This document shows, one piece after another, positions 1 to 6,874 of a stretch of 11,486 nt of DNA. Source of the DNA: CAZNGF01 sp964572855 (GTDB taxonomy: Bacteria > Bipolaricaulota > Bipolaricaulia > RBG-16-55-9 > JAJCYT01); assembly GCA_964572855.1 (NCBI GenBank), contig CAZNGF010000073.1, positions 1 through 11,486 of the forward strand, given 5' to 3'. Position numbers and translations under genes: made by a program. Position 1 is the first letter of the stretch. Every line of letters starts with the position of its first letter. The notes under the pieces are model-generated. The model saw nothing but the letters and a program-made list of their open reading frames with translations, was not told the origin of the DNA and did not search any database.

Positions 1-53
1 GCGACTTACTGAGATGGGGTCATGTATTTCGCTGTGGCTCGATTCGAGGCCGA

Positions 54-1841
54 CTACGGGGTAAGCCGCAAGCGCACCTCGACCGGGTCGTGGTCCGAGG
101 CGCGCAAGGGCGTGGTCGGATCGTCGCTCAAGGACGCGGGGAAGTCGGCGTTGAAGTGCAGGACGTCGACGCCGACGATTGCGTCCAGCAGCGCGGGGCT
201 GGCCAGCAGGTGGTCCAGGGCCTGGGCGTTGCCGTCGAAGACGAAGGTGTAGCGCTCGGCCTCGGTTTCGCGCGCGAGCAGGTTGGTCAGCGGTGCCTCG
301 GCCTCGTCCCCTGCCAGGATCGCCAGCGGGTGGTCGGCGCCCTCGCCCGGCTCGCCGAATGAAAAATCGTTCAGGTCGCCGCCGGCCAGGAGCCACGCGT
401 CGGGGTTCTGTGCAAGGATCGAATTCACGTGGGCGCGCACGGCGCGCGCCTGGGCCTTGCGCTGCGCCTCGGTGACGCGCTCCGGCGGCCATTTCACCCC
501 GAACAGCGGCGCGTCGCCGCTCTTGCTCTTGAAGTGGTTGTTGATGACGACCAGGCGTTGCCCGCCGAGGTCGAAGGCGCCGACCAGCGGCTCGCGCCCG
601 GGGCTCGGGCTCAGGCGGCCGAAGGCGCGCTCGACCTCGGGACCGGCGAGCTGGTAGGCCTCCAGCAGTTCGACGCGCGCGGCGTCCCAGAGGAAGCCGA
701 GCGTGATCCCGCGCCCGTCGCTGGCCGGGTAGGTGAGCGCCCGATAGTCCGTCCCGGCGCGCGCGTCCACGCGCTCGCCCAGCGCTTGCAGCACCTCGGT
801 GGTCTCGACCTCCTGGACCAGCAGGATGGCGGGCAGGTTGAGCTCGTCGACCAGCGCCAGCGTGAGCTTGGCCAGCTTCGTCTCCAGCTCCGCAAAGGTG
901 GGCGTGCTGTCCAGGTCGTCGTGGCCGGGCGTGTCGACGGCATCAAAGAGGTTGCCCAGGTTGAAGGTGGTCACCGCCAGCTCGCCCGCGGGGCCTTCAC
1001 GCGCGCTGACCGGCGGCGCGGGCAGCTCGTGTGGGACGAGCTCGAAGCGCTCGGGCTGGAGCTTGTAGTTGCCGAAGCTGTAGTCCACCACGCCCACGAG
1101 CTCGGTGACGCGGTCGCCGGGCCGGACGCGCAGCGGCGCGCGCAGCGAGGCGTCGTCGACGAGAATTCGCTCGGGGTTGTAGTCCACGCCGCCCTCGCCC
1201 AGCGGGCGCAGGCGCAGCACGCTCCGCTCGGAAGCGAAGCCCGAGCCGGACCGCGCGTCCGCGGAGCTCAACAGCGCGAACTCGCCGAAGCGCGAGCTGG
1301 CCGAGACGACGTGCCCTTCGGACACGCGGACGCGCATCCCCTCCAGCGGCTCCCAGAACGCGATCCCCTCGGGGATCGCTTCGTCGGGCAGGTCGGTCAG
1401 CTCCACGGGCGCGGGCAGGGGGTGGCCCTCTGAAAGGACCTCGACGCGCGCGACGCGGCTCAGGCGCGTGAGCGGGAGGGCGGCGCCGAACTGCAGCTCG
1501 TCGACCGTGGCGGTGACGCGCACCAAGTCCCCGACCGCGGGTCGCTCGCCCTCGGGCGGGAAGCCGCCGCCGGCCACCAGCACGCCGTCCGAGGTGTGCG
1601 CGTCCCCGTCGCCGTCCGGGTCCTGCATCCAGAAGTCGCGCCCGTCGGCGCTCAGCAGCGTGACCACGCCGGTCGCCGTCACGGCCCGCCCCGCCAGCGG
1701 CGAGCGCCGCGCGTCCCCCTGGATGGCCATGATCGTGAGGTTGTCGTCCGCGCTTGGCCCGCCCGTCGGGGCCGTGCAGCCGCCCGCAAGCAGGAGCAGC
1801 CCGACCAAGCACGCGCGCGCGACGTGGAAGCGGTCCGCCAT
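54..1841 (-). CDS. Lipoprotein extracellular nuclease, ExeM/NucH-like (endonuclease/exonuclease/phosphatase family)
   Basis: The 595-residue product is probably a lipid-anchored phosphodiesterase or nuclease acting outside the inner membrane. Residues 1-21 form a signal peptide (Arg at 4 and 9, hydrophobic core 12-19) ending in a lipobox-like AGGC, so Cys22 would be lipidated. Residues about 35-135 look like the OB-fold region found before the catalytic domain in ExeM/NucH-type nucleases (pattern TATGVVT then FWMQDPDGDGD). From about residue 285 comes the EEP domain with its family signatures in order: FNLGN (Asn294), QEVE (Glu344, metal ligand), NNHFKS (His436), GDLND (Asp489, Asn491) and a C-terminal SDHDP (His584). 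All expected catalytic residues are present, so it looks active. It is divergent from the lipid operon and probably unrelated to it. DNA, RNA or another phosphodiester as substrate cannot be decided from sequence. Confidence 0.87.
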   Translation of the reverse strand: MADRFHVARACLVGLLLLAGGCTAPTGGPSADDNLTIMAIQGDARRSPLAGRAVTATGVVTLLSADGRDFWMQDPDGDGDAHTSDGVLVAGGGFPPEGERPAVGDLVRVTATVDELQFGAALPLTRLSRVARVEVLSEGHPLPAPVELTDLPDEAIPEGIAFWEPLEGMRVRVSEGHVVSASSRFGEFALLSSADARSGSGFASERSVLRLRPLGEGGVDYNPERILVDDASLRAPLRVRPGDRVTELVGVVDYSFGNYKLQPERFELVPHELPAPPVSAREGPAGELAVTTFNLGNLFDAVDTPGHDDLDSTPTFAELETKLAKLTLALVDELNLPAILLVQEVETTEVLQALGERVDARAGTDYRALTYPASDGRGITLGFLWDAARVELLEAYQLAGPEVERAFGRLSPSPGREPLVGAFDLGGQRLVVINNHFKSKSGDAPLFGVKWPPERVTEAQRKAQARAVRAHVNSILAQNPDAWLLAGGDLNDFSFGEPGEGADHPLAILAGDEAEAPLTNLLARETEAERYTFVFDGNAQALDHLLASPALLDAIVGVDVLHFNADFPASLSDDPTTPLRASDHDPVEVRLRLTP

Positions 1842-1902
1842 GGGCTCACCTTAGCCGGCCCGGGGCGGGGAGGCAATAGCCGATTCGAACACAAAGCGCG
1901 TC

Positions 1903-1931
1903 TTGATCCGGCTTCTTCGCGCCGGTACCAT
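1903..1931 (+). promoter_or_regulatory. Possible sigma-70-like promoter of the fatty acid synthase operon
   Basis: A TTGATC hexamer (1903-1908) and a TACCAT hexamer (1926-1931) are separated by exactly 17 bases; each matches 4 of 6 consensus positions. They lie 45 bases before fabD in the 134-bp gap between divergent genes, the natural place for the operon promoter. The spacer holds a small inverted repeat (CCGGC at 1908-1912, GCCGG at 1921-1925) that might be an operator or chance in GC-rich DNA. The fabD ribosome site GAGG (1967-1970) lies 5 bases before its ATG. No promoter for the leftward nuclease gene was convincing. Confidence 0.35.
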
Positions 1932-1975
1932 GGCCGCCAACGGTTGGGACAATTCACACGGAAGCTGAGGCACGC

Positions 1976-2917
1976 ATGGCACAAGCCGCCGTCTTCCCCG
2001 GTCAGGGCGCCCAGCGCGCCGGCATGGCCGCGGACTTTGTCGAGCAATACGAGGAAGCGCGGCGCGCCTTCGAGCGCGCGCAGGACACCCTGCCCTTCGA
2101 CGTCTACGCGCTCTGCCACGGCGGGGACGAGCGCTTGGACCTGACCGAGTTCACCCAGCCCTGCATCCTCGCGGCCGAGATCGCGATGCTCGAGGCGCTG
2201 CGCGCGCACTTCGGCTTCCAGCCCGAGTACTTCGGCGGGCACAGTTTGGGCGAGTACGCGGCGCTGGTGGCCGCGGGCGCGCTGCCGCTGGAGGCCGCCC
2301 TGGAACTGGTCCACCTGCGCGGCCGGCTCATGCAGCGGGCCGTGCCTCCCGGCGCCGGCGCGATGGCCGCGGTCATCATGGCCGAGCTGCCGCTCGATGA
2401 GGTGCGCCAGCTCGCCGCGGAACACGAGGTCGATGTGGCCAACGACAATTCCCCCGCACAGGTCGTGCTCAGCGGCAAGGCCGAGCCGGTCGCGCGCGCC
2501 GCCGAGGCGCTCTCGGCGCGCTTTCAGGAAGGGGTGCGCGTCGTGCCGCTGACGGTGAGCGCGCCGTTCCACTCGCGCTGGATGGGCGAGATCGAAGCGG
2601 AATTCCGCCAAGCGCTGGAAGCCTCCAGCGACGCGTGGGCTCCCGAACGCGCCCGCGCCGTGACCGCCAACGTCACCGGGGGCTTCCACAGCGGCGCGCG
2701 CGCGGATTTGATCGACGCGCTCGCGCGCCAGCTCAGCGGCGCGGTGCGCTGGCGCGACAACGTGTGCGCGCTGGCTCAGCGGGCGGATCAGATCGTCGAA
2801 GTCGGTCCCAACCGCCCCTTGCGGGGGTTTTTCAAGGCCATGGGCGTGACGGTCCAATCCGTCACCGACGTGCGCACGGCCGAGCGCGCGCTGGGACCGA
2901 ACGAGGAGGGAGATTGA
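1976..2917 (+). CDS. fabD: Malonyl-CoA:ACP transacylase (FabD)
   Basis: The 313-residue protein transfers malonate from CoA to the acyl carrier protein, supplying the extender unit for chain elongation in the cytoplasm. It has the normal FabD length and all signatures: FPGQGAQ at residues 7-13 (oxyanion-hole Gln), GHSLGEY with nucleophile Ser90, and APFHS with catalytic His199. A C-terminal VGPNRPLRGFFK segment is typical of the family. The start gives the usual MAxAAVFPGQG N-terminus directly ahead of the conserved core. It is the first gene of the plus-strand run, and its TGA overlaps the next ATG (TGATG), indicating translational coupling to the enoyl reductase. FabD-like domains also occur in polyketide synthases, but this one is free-standing with FAS II partners. 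Confidence 0.95.
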   Translation: MAQAAVFPGQGAQRAGMAADFVEQYEEARRAFERAQDTLPFDVYALCHGGDERLDLTEFTQPCILAAEIAMLEALRAHFGFQPEYFGGHSLGEYAALVAAGALPLEAALELVHLRGRLMQRAVPPGAGAMAAVIMAELPLDEVRQLAAEHEVDVANDNSPAQVVLSGKAEPVARAAEALSARFQEGVRVVPLTVSAPFHSRWMGEIEAEFRQALEASSDAWAPERARAVTANVTGGFHSGARADLIDALARQLSGAVRWRDNVCALAQRADQIVEVGPNRPLRGFFKAMGVTVQSVTDVRTAERALGPNEEGD

Positions 2918-3852
2918 TGCAGTTCGACAAAAACCACTGGGCGTTGATTCTGGGCGGGTCGAGCGGCTTCGGCCTGGCCACGGCCAAGAAGCTGAGCGCG
3001 CACGGCATGAGCGTGTGCGTCGTTCACCGCGACCGGCGCGGGGCGATGAGCAAGATCGAACCCGAGTTCGAGAAAATCCGCGCGCACGGGGGCGGCTTTC
3101 TCGCGCTCAACACCAACGCGCTCGACGATGGGGCGCGTGCCGAGGCGCTCGATCGACTGGCCGGGGCGCTTGGAGGGCAGGGCCGCGTGCGGATGCTGAT
3201 GCACTCGATCGCGTTCGGCAACCTCAAGCCGCTCGTGCCCGACGCCCGGCCCGACCGCGCGGGCGAGGCTCTGGAAAAGCTGGCCCGGGCGTTGAACCTC
3301 GAGGTCGGGGCGCTGAAAGAGGGCGTTGAAAAGGCCTTCGAGGCCGGCGCGGCGCCGCTGCACGGGCTGCTGGGCGCGGACTACGGAAAGCGCACGCTCG
3401 ACGACGGCGACGTGGCGCACACGATCTACGCCATGGGCACGAGCCTGCTGAGCTGGGTGCGCGACGTGCACGCGCGCGGCCTGTTCGCGGACGATGCCCG
3501 CGTGCTGGGCATGACCAGCGAGGGCAACGAGACGGCCTGGCGGGGCTATGCCGCCGTGTCGGCGGCCAAGGTCGCCCTCGAGTCGATCGCGCGCGCCATC
3601 GCGCTGGAGTACGCGCCCTACGGCGTCCGGGCCAACATCGTGCAGGCCGGCGTGACCGACACGCCCGCCATGCGCGCCATCCCGGGCAGCGCCCAGATGA
3701 AGGCCGTGGCCCGCCTGCGCAACCCGTTCGGCCGGCTCACGAAACCTGAGGACGTGGCCGACTTCATCGGCCTGCTCTGCACCGACGAGGCCGCCTGGGT
3801 CAACGGCGCGGTCCTGCGGGTGGACGGCGGCGAGCGGATCGCCTCGGTTTAA
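2917..3852 (+). CDS. Enoyl-ACP reductase of FabI/FabL type with a roughly 50-residue insertion
   Basis: This 311-residue short-chain dehydrogenase most likely performs the last step of each elongation cycle, NAD(P)H-dependent reduction of enoyl-ACP. Residues 13-19 form the glycine-rich nucleotide site (GGSSGFG), followed by HSIAFG around Ser97, reminiscent of the HSIGF segment of FabI. The catalytic pair is Tyr211 and Lys218 (Y-X6-K), the enoyl-reductase spacing rather than the Y-X3-K of ketoreductases. A Ser (201) stands where FabI has its first Tyr, as in FabL as I recall it. The C-terminal LRVDGGERIASV matches FabI ends. Against FabI (about 262 residues), some 50 extra residues, charged and probably helical, lie between about 105 and 155. 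AGGAGG at 2904-2909, 7 bases before the ATG, supports the start. A ketoreductase role is less likely because fabG is nearby. Confidence 0.85.
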   Translation: MQFDKNHWALILGGSSGFGLATAKKLSAHGMSVCVVHRDRRGAMSKIEPEFEKIRAHGGGFLALNTNALDDGARAEALDRLAGALGGQGRVRMLMHSIAFGNLKPLVPDARPDRAGEALEKLARALNLEVGALKEGVEKAFEAGAAPLHGLLGADYGKRTLDDGDVAHTIYAMGTSLLSWVRDVHARGLFADDARVLGMTSEGNETAWRGYAAVSAAKVALESIARAIALEYAPYGVRANIVQAGVTDTPAMRAIPGSAQMKAVARLRNPFGRLTKPEDVADFIGLLCTDEAAWVNGAVLRVDGGERIASV

Positions 3853-3854
3853 TC

Positions 3855-3910
3855 GGAGAAGGGAGCACGGGGAATGGGAATGGAAAACGGCAACCCCTTT
3901 CCCCTTCTCC
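3855..3910. repeat. Imperfect inverted repeat, purine/pyrimidine-skewed
   Basis: GGAGAAGGG (3855-3863) is complementary to CCCTTCTCC (3902-3910), and the inner GGGG (3869-3872) can pair with CCCC (3894-3897) across a small bulge. The plus strand between is almost all purine (GGGGAATGGGAATGGAAAA). It begins three bases after the enoyl reductase stop and ends before the fabH ribosome site, so an mRNA hairpin could form between the two cistrons. No T-run follows, so it is not a classical terminator. It differs in design from the REP hairpins in the other gaps. Confidence 0.5.
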
Positions 3911-3929
3911 CTGCCCGAAAGGGTGCTTG

Positions 3930-4922
3930 ATGTTGTATTTGCACGGCCTGGGCCACTTTCACCCCGAGACGGTCATCGACAACGCGTTTCTGGAGTCGCT
4001 CGACATCGGGACGGACGACGAGTGGATCCTGGAGCGCGTCGGCATCCACACGCGCCGCACCGTGCTGCCGCTGGACTACATCCGCCAGACGCGCAACCGC
4101 GACCCGCGCGCCGCGGGCGAGGCCTCGCGCTACACCAACGCCCAGACCGGGGCCCGCGCGGCCCGGATGGCGCTGGAGCGCGCGGGGGTCGAGCCCGAGG
4201 GGGTCGGCATGGTGATCGCGGGCGGGTGCTCGCCGCAGTGGTCCATCCCCGCCGAGGCCTGCCTGATCGCAAGCGAACTCGAGATCGAGGCGCCCTGCTT
4301 CGACCTCAACTCGGCCTGTTCGAGCTTCGCGGCCCAGCTGCACTTTTTGGACGGGATGGCCCCCGAGGCGCTGCCCGACTACGTGTTGGTGGTGAACCCC
4401 GAGAACAACACGCGCACGGTGGACTACAGCGACCGGCGCACGGCCGTGCTCTGGGGCGACGGCACGGCCGCCGCGGTCGTGTCCGCCAGCATCCCGGCCC
4501 AGGCGCGCGCGGTGGCCAGCTCGCTGCAGTCCGACCCCAAGGGGTGGGACAAGGTCGTGATCCCTTGCGGCGGCCACTTCGACCAGGACGGCTCGGCGGT
4601 GCAGGGGTTTGCGATCCGCAAGACCGTGGCCGTGGTCGAGGAACTGCACGCCCGCGCCCGGGGCCCGCGGGAGGCGCTCCACTTCATCAGCCACCAGGCC
4701 AACCTGCTCATGCTGCAGTCGGCCTGCCGGCGGGCGGGCATCGACCAGGAGCGCCACCACTTCAACGTGGACCGCTTCGGCAACTGCGGCGCGGCCGGGG
4801 CGCCCTCGGTGCTGAGCCAGCACTGGCACGCGTTTGCAGACGGCGACGAGCTGGCCATGGTCGTGGTCGGCTCGGGCCTGACCTGGGGCGGTCTGTTGAT
4901 CCGGTTCGGGGGCGAGGAATGA
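3930..4922 (+). CDS. fabH: 3-oxoacyl-ACP synthase III (FabH-type initiating condensing enzyme)
   Basis: This 330-residue thiolase-fold enzyme should start fatty acid synthesis by condensing an acyl-CoA primer with malonyl-ACP. The catalytic triad is complete: Cys130 in NSACSS, His255 in SHQAN and Asn285 in FGNCGAAG, with the His-Asn spacing of 30 seen in FabH. The C-terminus (GSGLTWGGLLIRFGG) is typical of KAS III. Cys130 lies about 18 residues later than in E. coli FabH, owing to extra sequence in the N-terminal half (around HTRRTVLPLDYIRQTRN), which may alter primer choice. The ATG at 3930 is preferred because AAAGGG (3918-3923) lies 6 bases upstream; an adjacent TTG at 3927 is in frame but less likely. 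Primer specificity (acetyl, branched or longer acyl) cannot be read from sequence. Confidence 0.91.
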   Translation: MLYLHGLGHFHPETVIDNAFLESLDIGTDDEWILERVGIHTRRTVLPLDYIRQTRNRDPRAAGEASRYTNAQTGARAARMALERAGVEPEGVGMVIAGGCSPQWSIPAEACLIASELEIEAPCFDLNSACSSFAAQLHFLDGMAPEALPDYVLVVNPENNTRTVDYSDRRTAVLWGDGTAAAVVSASIPAQARAVASSLQSDPKGWDKVVIPCGGHFDQDGSAVQGFAIRKTVAVVEELHARARGPREALHFISHQANLLMLQSACRRAGIDQERHHFNVDRFGNCGAAGAPSVLSQHWHAFADGDELAMVVVGSGLTWGGLLIRFGGEE

Positions 4923-5020
4923 TCGAAGCATTCGTAGGGCCCGCTGTGCGGGCCGATTGCACGGAATCACCGGCCTGCACAGCAGGCCCTACAGGGAAAC
5001 CGCCCGGTGAGTTGGCATGA
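4919..5020 (+). CDS. Possible 33-codon coupling mini-ORF spanning the REP pair between fabH and fabA
   Basis: An ATG at 4919 overlaps the fabH stop (ATGA) and opens a frame that runs through the whole REP pair to a TGA at 5018-5020, which overlaps the fabA start (again ATGA). A GAGGA stretch (4914-4918) lies directly before the ATG, which is too close for an ideal ribosome site. The peptide (begins MIEAFVGPAVRADC) resembles no protein I know and much of it is REP sequence. It may serve only to carry ribosomes from fabH to fabA, or be chance; in GC-rich DNA a 33-codon open frame alone is weak evidence. Confidence 0.25.
   Translation: MIEAFVGPAVRADCTESPACTAGPTGKPPGELA
4934..4992. repeat. REP/REPIN-like inverted hairpin pair
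   Basis: The left unit is GTAG followed by a perfect hairpin with stem GGCCCGC, loop TGT and stem GCGGGCC (4934-4954). The right unit is its inverted copy: stem GGCCTGC, loop ACA, stem GCAGGCC, then CTAC (4972-4992). Relative to each other the arms differ at two positions that pair within each hairpin, so both stems stay perfect. GTAG outside a short GC hairpin, in inverted pairs, is the known design of REP elements mobilised by REP-associated tyrosine transposases (RAYTs). No transposase gene is in the window. Confidence 0.8.
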
Positions 5021-5604
5021 AGTACGCAACGTTCCTGCAAAAAACCGAATTTGACCAGCAGGAGCTGCTGGGTCTGGCCTGGGGCACGCTGGTCGAGGAC
5101 CCGCCGACCGAGTTCATCCGGTTGCCGGCGCCGCCCATGCTCATGCTGGACCGCGTGGTCGAGCTGGCGCACGATGGGCCACGCGGATCGATCACCGCCG
5201 AGCGGGACGTGCGGCTCGACGACTGGTTCTTCGGCTGCCACTTCGTCACCGACCCGGTGCAGCCGGGCTGCCTCGGGGTGGACGCGATCTGGCAGCTCGT
5301 GGGGCTCTACTGCAGCGTGCGCGGCGGGCGGGGCCGCGGCCGGGCGCTGGGCTGCAAGGAGGTCGAGTTCGCGGGGCAAATCCGCCCGCACAACCGGCTG
5401 GTGCGCTACGAGGTCGAGGTGCGGCGCTATACGGATCTGAAGGAGAGCGGCACGGCCGTGGCCATCGGCACAGGGACCGTGTGGGTCGACGGCGAGCACA
5501 TCTACACCGTCCGGGACGCCAAGGTGGGCTTGTTCCGCGGGATCGGCTACGAGGACTACCCGAACCGTTCAACCAACTCGGTGGGGGGGCTGATGGAACG
5601 ATGA
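5017..5604 (+). CDS. fabA: Bifunctional 3-hydroxydecanoyl-ACP dehydratase/isomerase (FabA)
   Basis: The 195-residue hot-dog-fold enzyme dehydrates 3-hydroxyacyl-ACP and, in true FabA proteins, isomerises trans-2- to cis-3-decenoyl-ACP, the branch point to unsaturated fatty acids. Sequence correspondence to FabA is high: LPAPPMLMLDRVVEL at the start of the fold, WFFGCHF with catalytic His75, and PGCLGVDAIWQLVG with catalytic Asp89. The 14-residue His-Asp spacing matches E. coli His70/Asp84. Asp rather than Glu separates it from FabZ. The end, VRDAKVGLFRG, is also FabA-like but is followed by about 19 extra residues, making it longer than the usual 172. The only ribosome signal is a weak GGTGA (5006-5010). 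It overlaps fabG by 4 bases. Isomerase activity is inferred from family, not visible directly. Confidence 0.93.
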   Translation: MKYATFLQKTEFDQQELLGLAWGTLVEDPPTEFIRLPAPPMLMLDRVVELAHDGPRGSITAERDVRLDDWFFGCHFVTDPVQPGCLGVDAIWQLVGLYCSVRGGRGRGRALGCKEVEFAGQIRPHNRLVRYEVEVRRYTDLKESGTAVAIGTGTVWVDGEHIYTVRDAKVGLFRGIGYEDYPNRSTNSVGGLMER

Positions 5605-6326
5605 ACGAGGCAAGGATCGCGCTGGTCACGGGGGGTGGCACCGGGATCGGGGCCGCCTGCTGCCGCCAGCTGGCCGGGGCCGGCTACCGGGTGGGGATCC
5701 ACTACAACGCGAGCGCGGGGCCGGCCGAGGTGCTTGCAGGAGAGCTTGAGAACGCCTTCCTGGTCCAAGCCGACCTGTCGACCCGCGAGGGCGCGGACGC
5801 GGTCTACGCCGACCTGAAGGAGCGGGGCGGGCTCGAGGTGCTGGTCAACAACGCCGGCATGACGGCTGACGCGCCGCTGTTCTCGGCCAAGTGGGAGGAC
5901 TTCGAGCGCGTGGTGGCCACCAACATGCGCGCCACCTGGTACCTGACCAAGCGCCTGGCGCGCCTCATGTTCCGGCAGCGTCACGGGCGCGTGATCAACC
6001 TCTCCAGCGTGGTGGGCAGCACGGGCAACCCGGCGCAAAGCGTCTACGGCATGACCAAGGCGGCGGTCGACAACTTCACCAAGACCGCGGCCGCCGAGCT
6101 GGCGTCTTACGGAATTCTGGTCAACGCCGTGGCGCCCGGCTTCATCGAGACGCGCATGACCGACGAATTGAGCGGGGAGGTGCGCGAGCACATCCTGAGC
6201 CGCGTGCCGCTGGGCCGCATGGGCAGCCCCGAGGAGGTGGCCCGGCTCGTGCGCTTCTTGGCCGTCGAGGGGACGTACTGCACGGGCGCGGTGTTCCACG
6301 TCAACGGGGGGATGTACGGTGGCTGA
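5601..6326 (+). CDS. fabG: 3-oxoacyl-ACP reductase (FabG)
   Basis: The 241-residue NADPH-dependent short-chain dehydrogenase reduces 3-oxoacyl-ACP to 3-hydroxyacyl-ACP, the first reduction of each cycle. It has the usual FabG length. TGGGTGIG (10-17) binds the cofactor, VNNAG is the structural Asn motif, and the catalytic residues are Ser136 (NLSSVVG), Tyr149 and Lys153 (YGMTK), with VAPGFIETRMT following as in FabG. The C-terminal HVNGGMYGG is typical. The ATG lies in an ATGA overlap with the fabA stop, and the 3' end overlaps the next gene by 8 bases, so the three genes fabA-fabG-fabZ form one coupled block. FabG homologues also serve polyhydroxyalkanoate or cell-signal pathways, but the neighbours point to fatty acid synthesis. 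Confidence 0.93.
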   Translation: MNEARIALVTGGGTGIGAACCRQLAGAGYRVGIHYNASAGPAEVLAGELENAFLVQADLSTREGADAVYADLKERGGLEVLVNNAGMTADAPLFSAKWEDFERVVATNMRATWYLTKRLARLMFRQRHGRVINLSSVVGSTGNPAQSVYGMTKAAVDNFTKTAAAELASYGILVNAVAPGFIETRMTDELSGEVREHILSRVPLGRMGSPEEVARLVRFLAVEGTYCTGAVFHVNGGMYGG

Positions 6327-6774
6327 GCTCAGCCCCGCCGAGGTGCTGGAGCGCCTGCCGCAGCAGCCCCCGTTCCGCTTCCTGGACGAGCTGCTCGAGC
6401 TGAGCGACGAGGGCGCCGTGGGCCAGTACCGCTTCCGCCAGGACGAGTTCTTCTACCGCGGCCACTTCCCCGACGAGCCGGTCACGCCGGGGGTGATCCT
6501 GCTGGAAGCCCTGTGCCAGACGGGCTTGGTCGCGCTCGGCATCTACCTGCTGGCCAAGGAGCTCCCGCCCGAGCAGGTGGCCCAGTACAAGACGCTCTTC
6601 ACCGACGCCGAGGTCGAGTTCTCGGGGCTCGTGCTGCCGGGCGACGTCGTGACCGTGCGCGCGTCGAAGGTGTTCTGGCGCCGGCGCAAGCTGCGCTCTA
6701 GGGTCGAGATGAGCAAGGCCGACGGGACGCGCGTGGCCAGCGGCGTGGTGTCGGGGATGGGTGTGAAACTGTGA
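6319..6774 (+). CDS. fabZ: 3-hydroxyacyl-ACP dehydratase (FabZ-type)
   Basis: The 151-residue hot-dog-fold protein dehydrates 3-hydroxyacyl-ACP to trans-2-enoyl-ACP. It opens with a FabZ-like PPFRFLDELLEL and carries RGHFPDEPVTPGVILLEALCQ, with catalytic His49 and Glu63 at the family spacing of 14. Glu at the second position is the FabZ class, complementing the Asp-type FabA two genes upstream, so the operon has one dehydratase of each class. The start is GTG at 6319, inside the last codons of fabG (8-base overlap) and preceded by a run of six G. The segment after the active-site helix (residues about 100-120) is rich in Lys and Arg (VFWRRRKLRSR), a candidate surface for contact with the acidic carrier protein; that is inference. 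Confidence 0.9.
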   Translation: MAELSPAEVLERLPQQPPFRFLDELLELSDEGAVGQYRFRQDEFFYRGHFPDEPVTPGVILLEALCQTGLVALGIYLLAKELPPEQVAQYKTLFTDAEVEFSGLVLPGDVVTVRASKVFWRRRKLRSRVEMSKADGTRVASGVVSGMGVKL

Positions 6775-6798
6775 ATCCACCGCGGAGGCGCGATCAAT

Positions 6799-6847
6799 GG
6801 AGGGCCGGCTGTGCCGGCCGAACGGCGGTCCGCGCGGCGGGCCCTGC
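6799..6847. repeat. REP/REPIN-like inverted hairpin pair, degenerate right unit
   Basis: The left unit is GGAG followed by stem GGCCGGC, loop TGT, stem GCCGGCC (6799-6819). The right unit is stem GGTCCGC, loop GCG, stem GCGGGCC with one G-T wobble, then CTGC (6827-6847). The layout and the TGT loop equal those of the pair after fabH, while the stem bases differ in a compensatory way. It fills most of the gap between fabZ and the elongating synthase. There is no T-run, so it is not an intrinsic terminator. Confidence 0.65.
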
Positions 6848-6874
6848 CTTTGCGGTGATCGAAAAGGGCTGATT

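Noticed and set aside
429..1433. A 334-codon plus-strand open frame inside the nuclease gene
   Set aside because: Composition is low-complexity and no family motif is present; the opposite strand encodes a complete lipoprotein nuclease.
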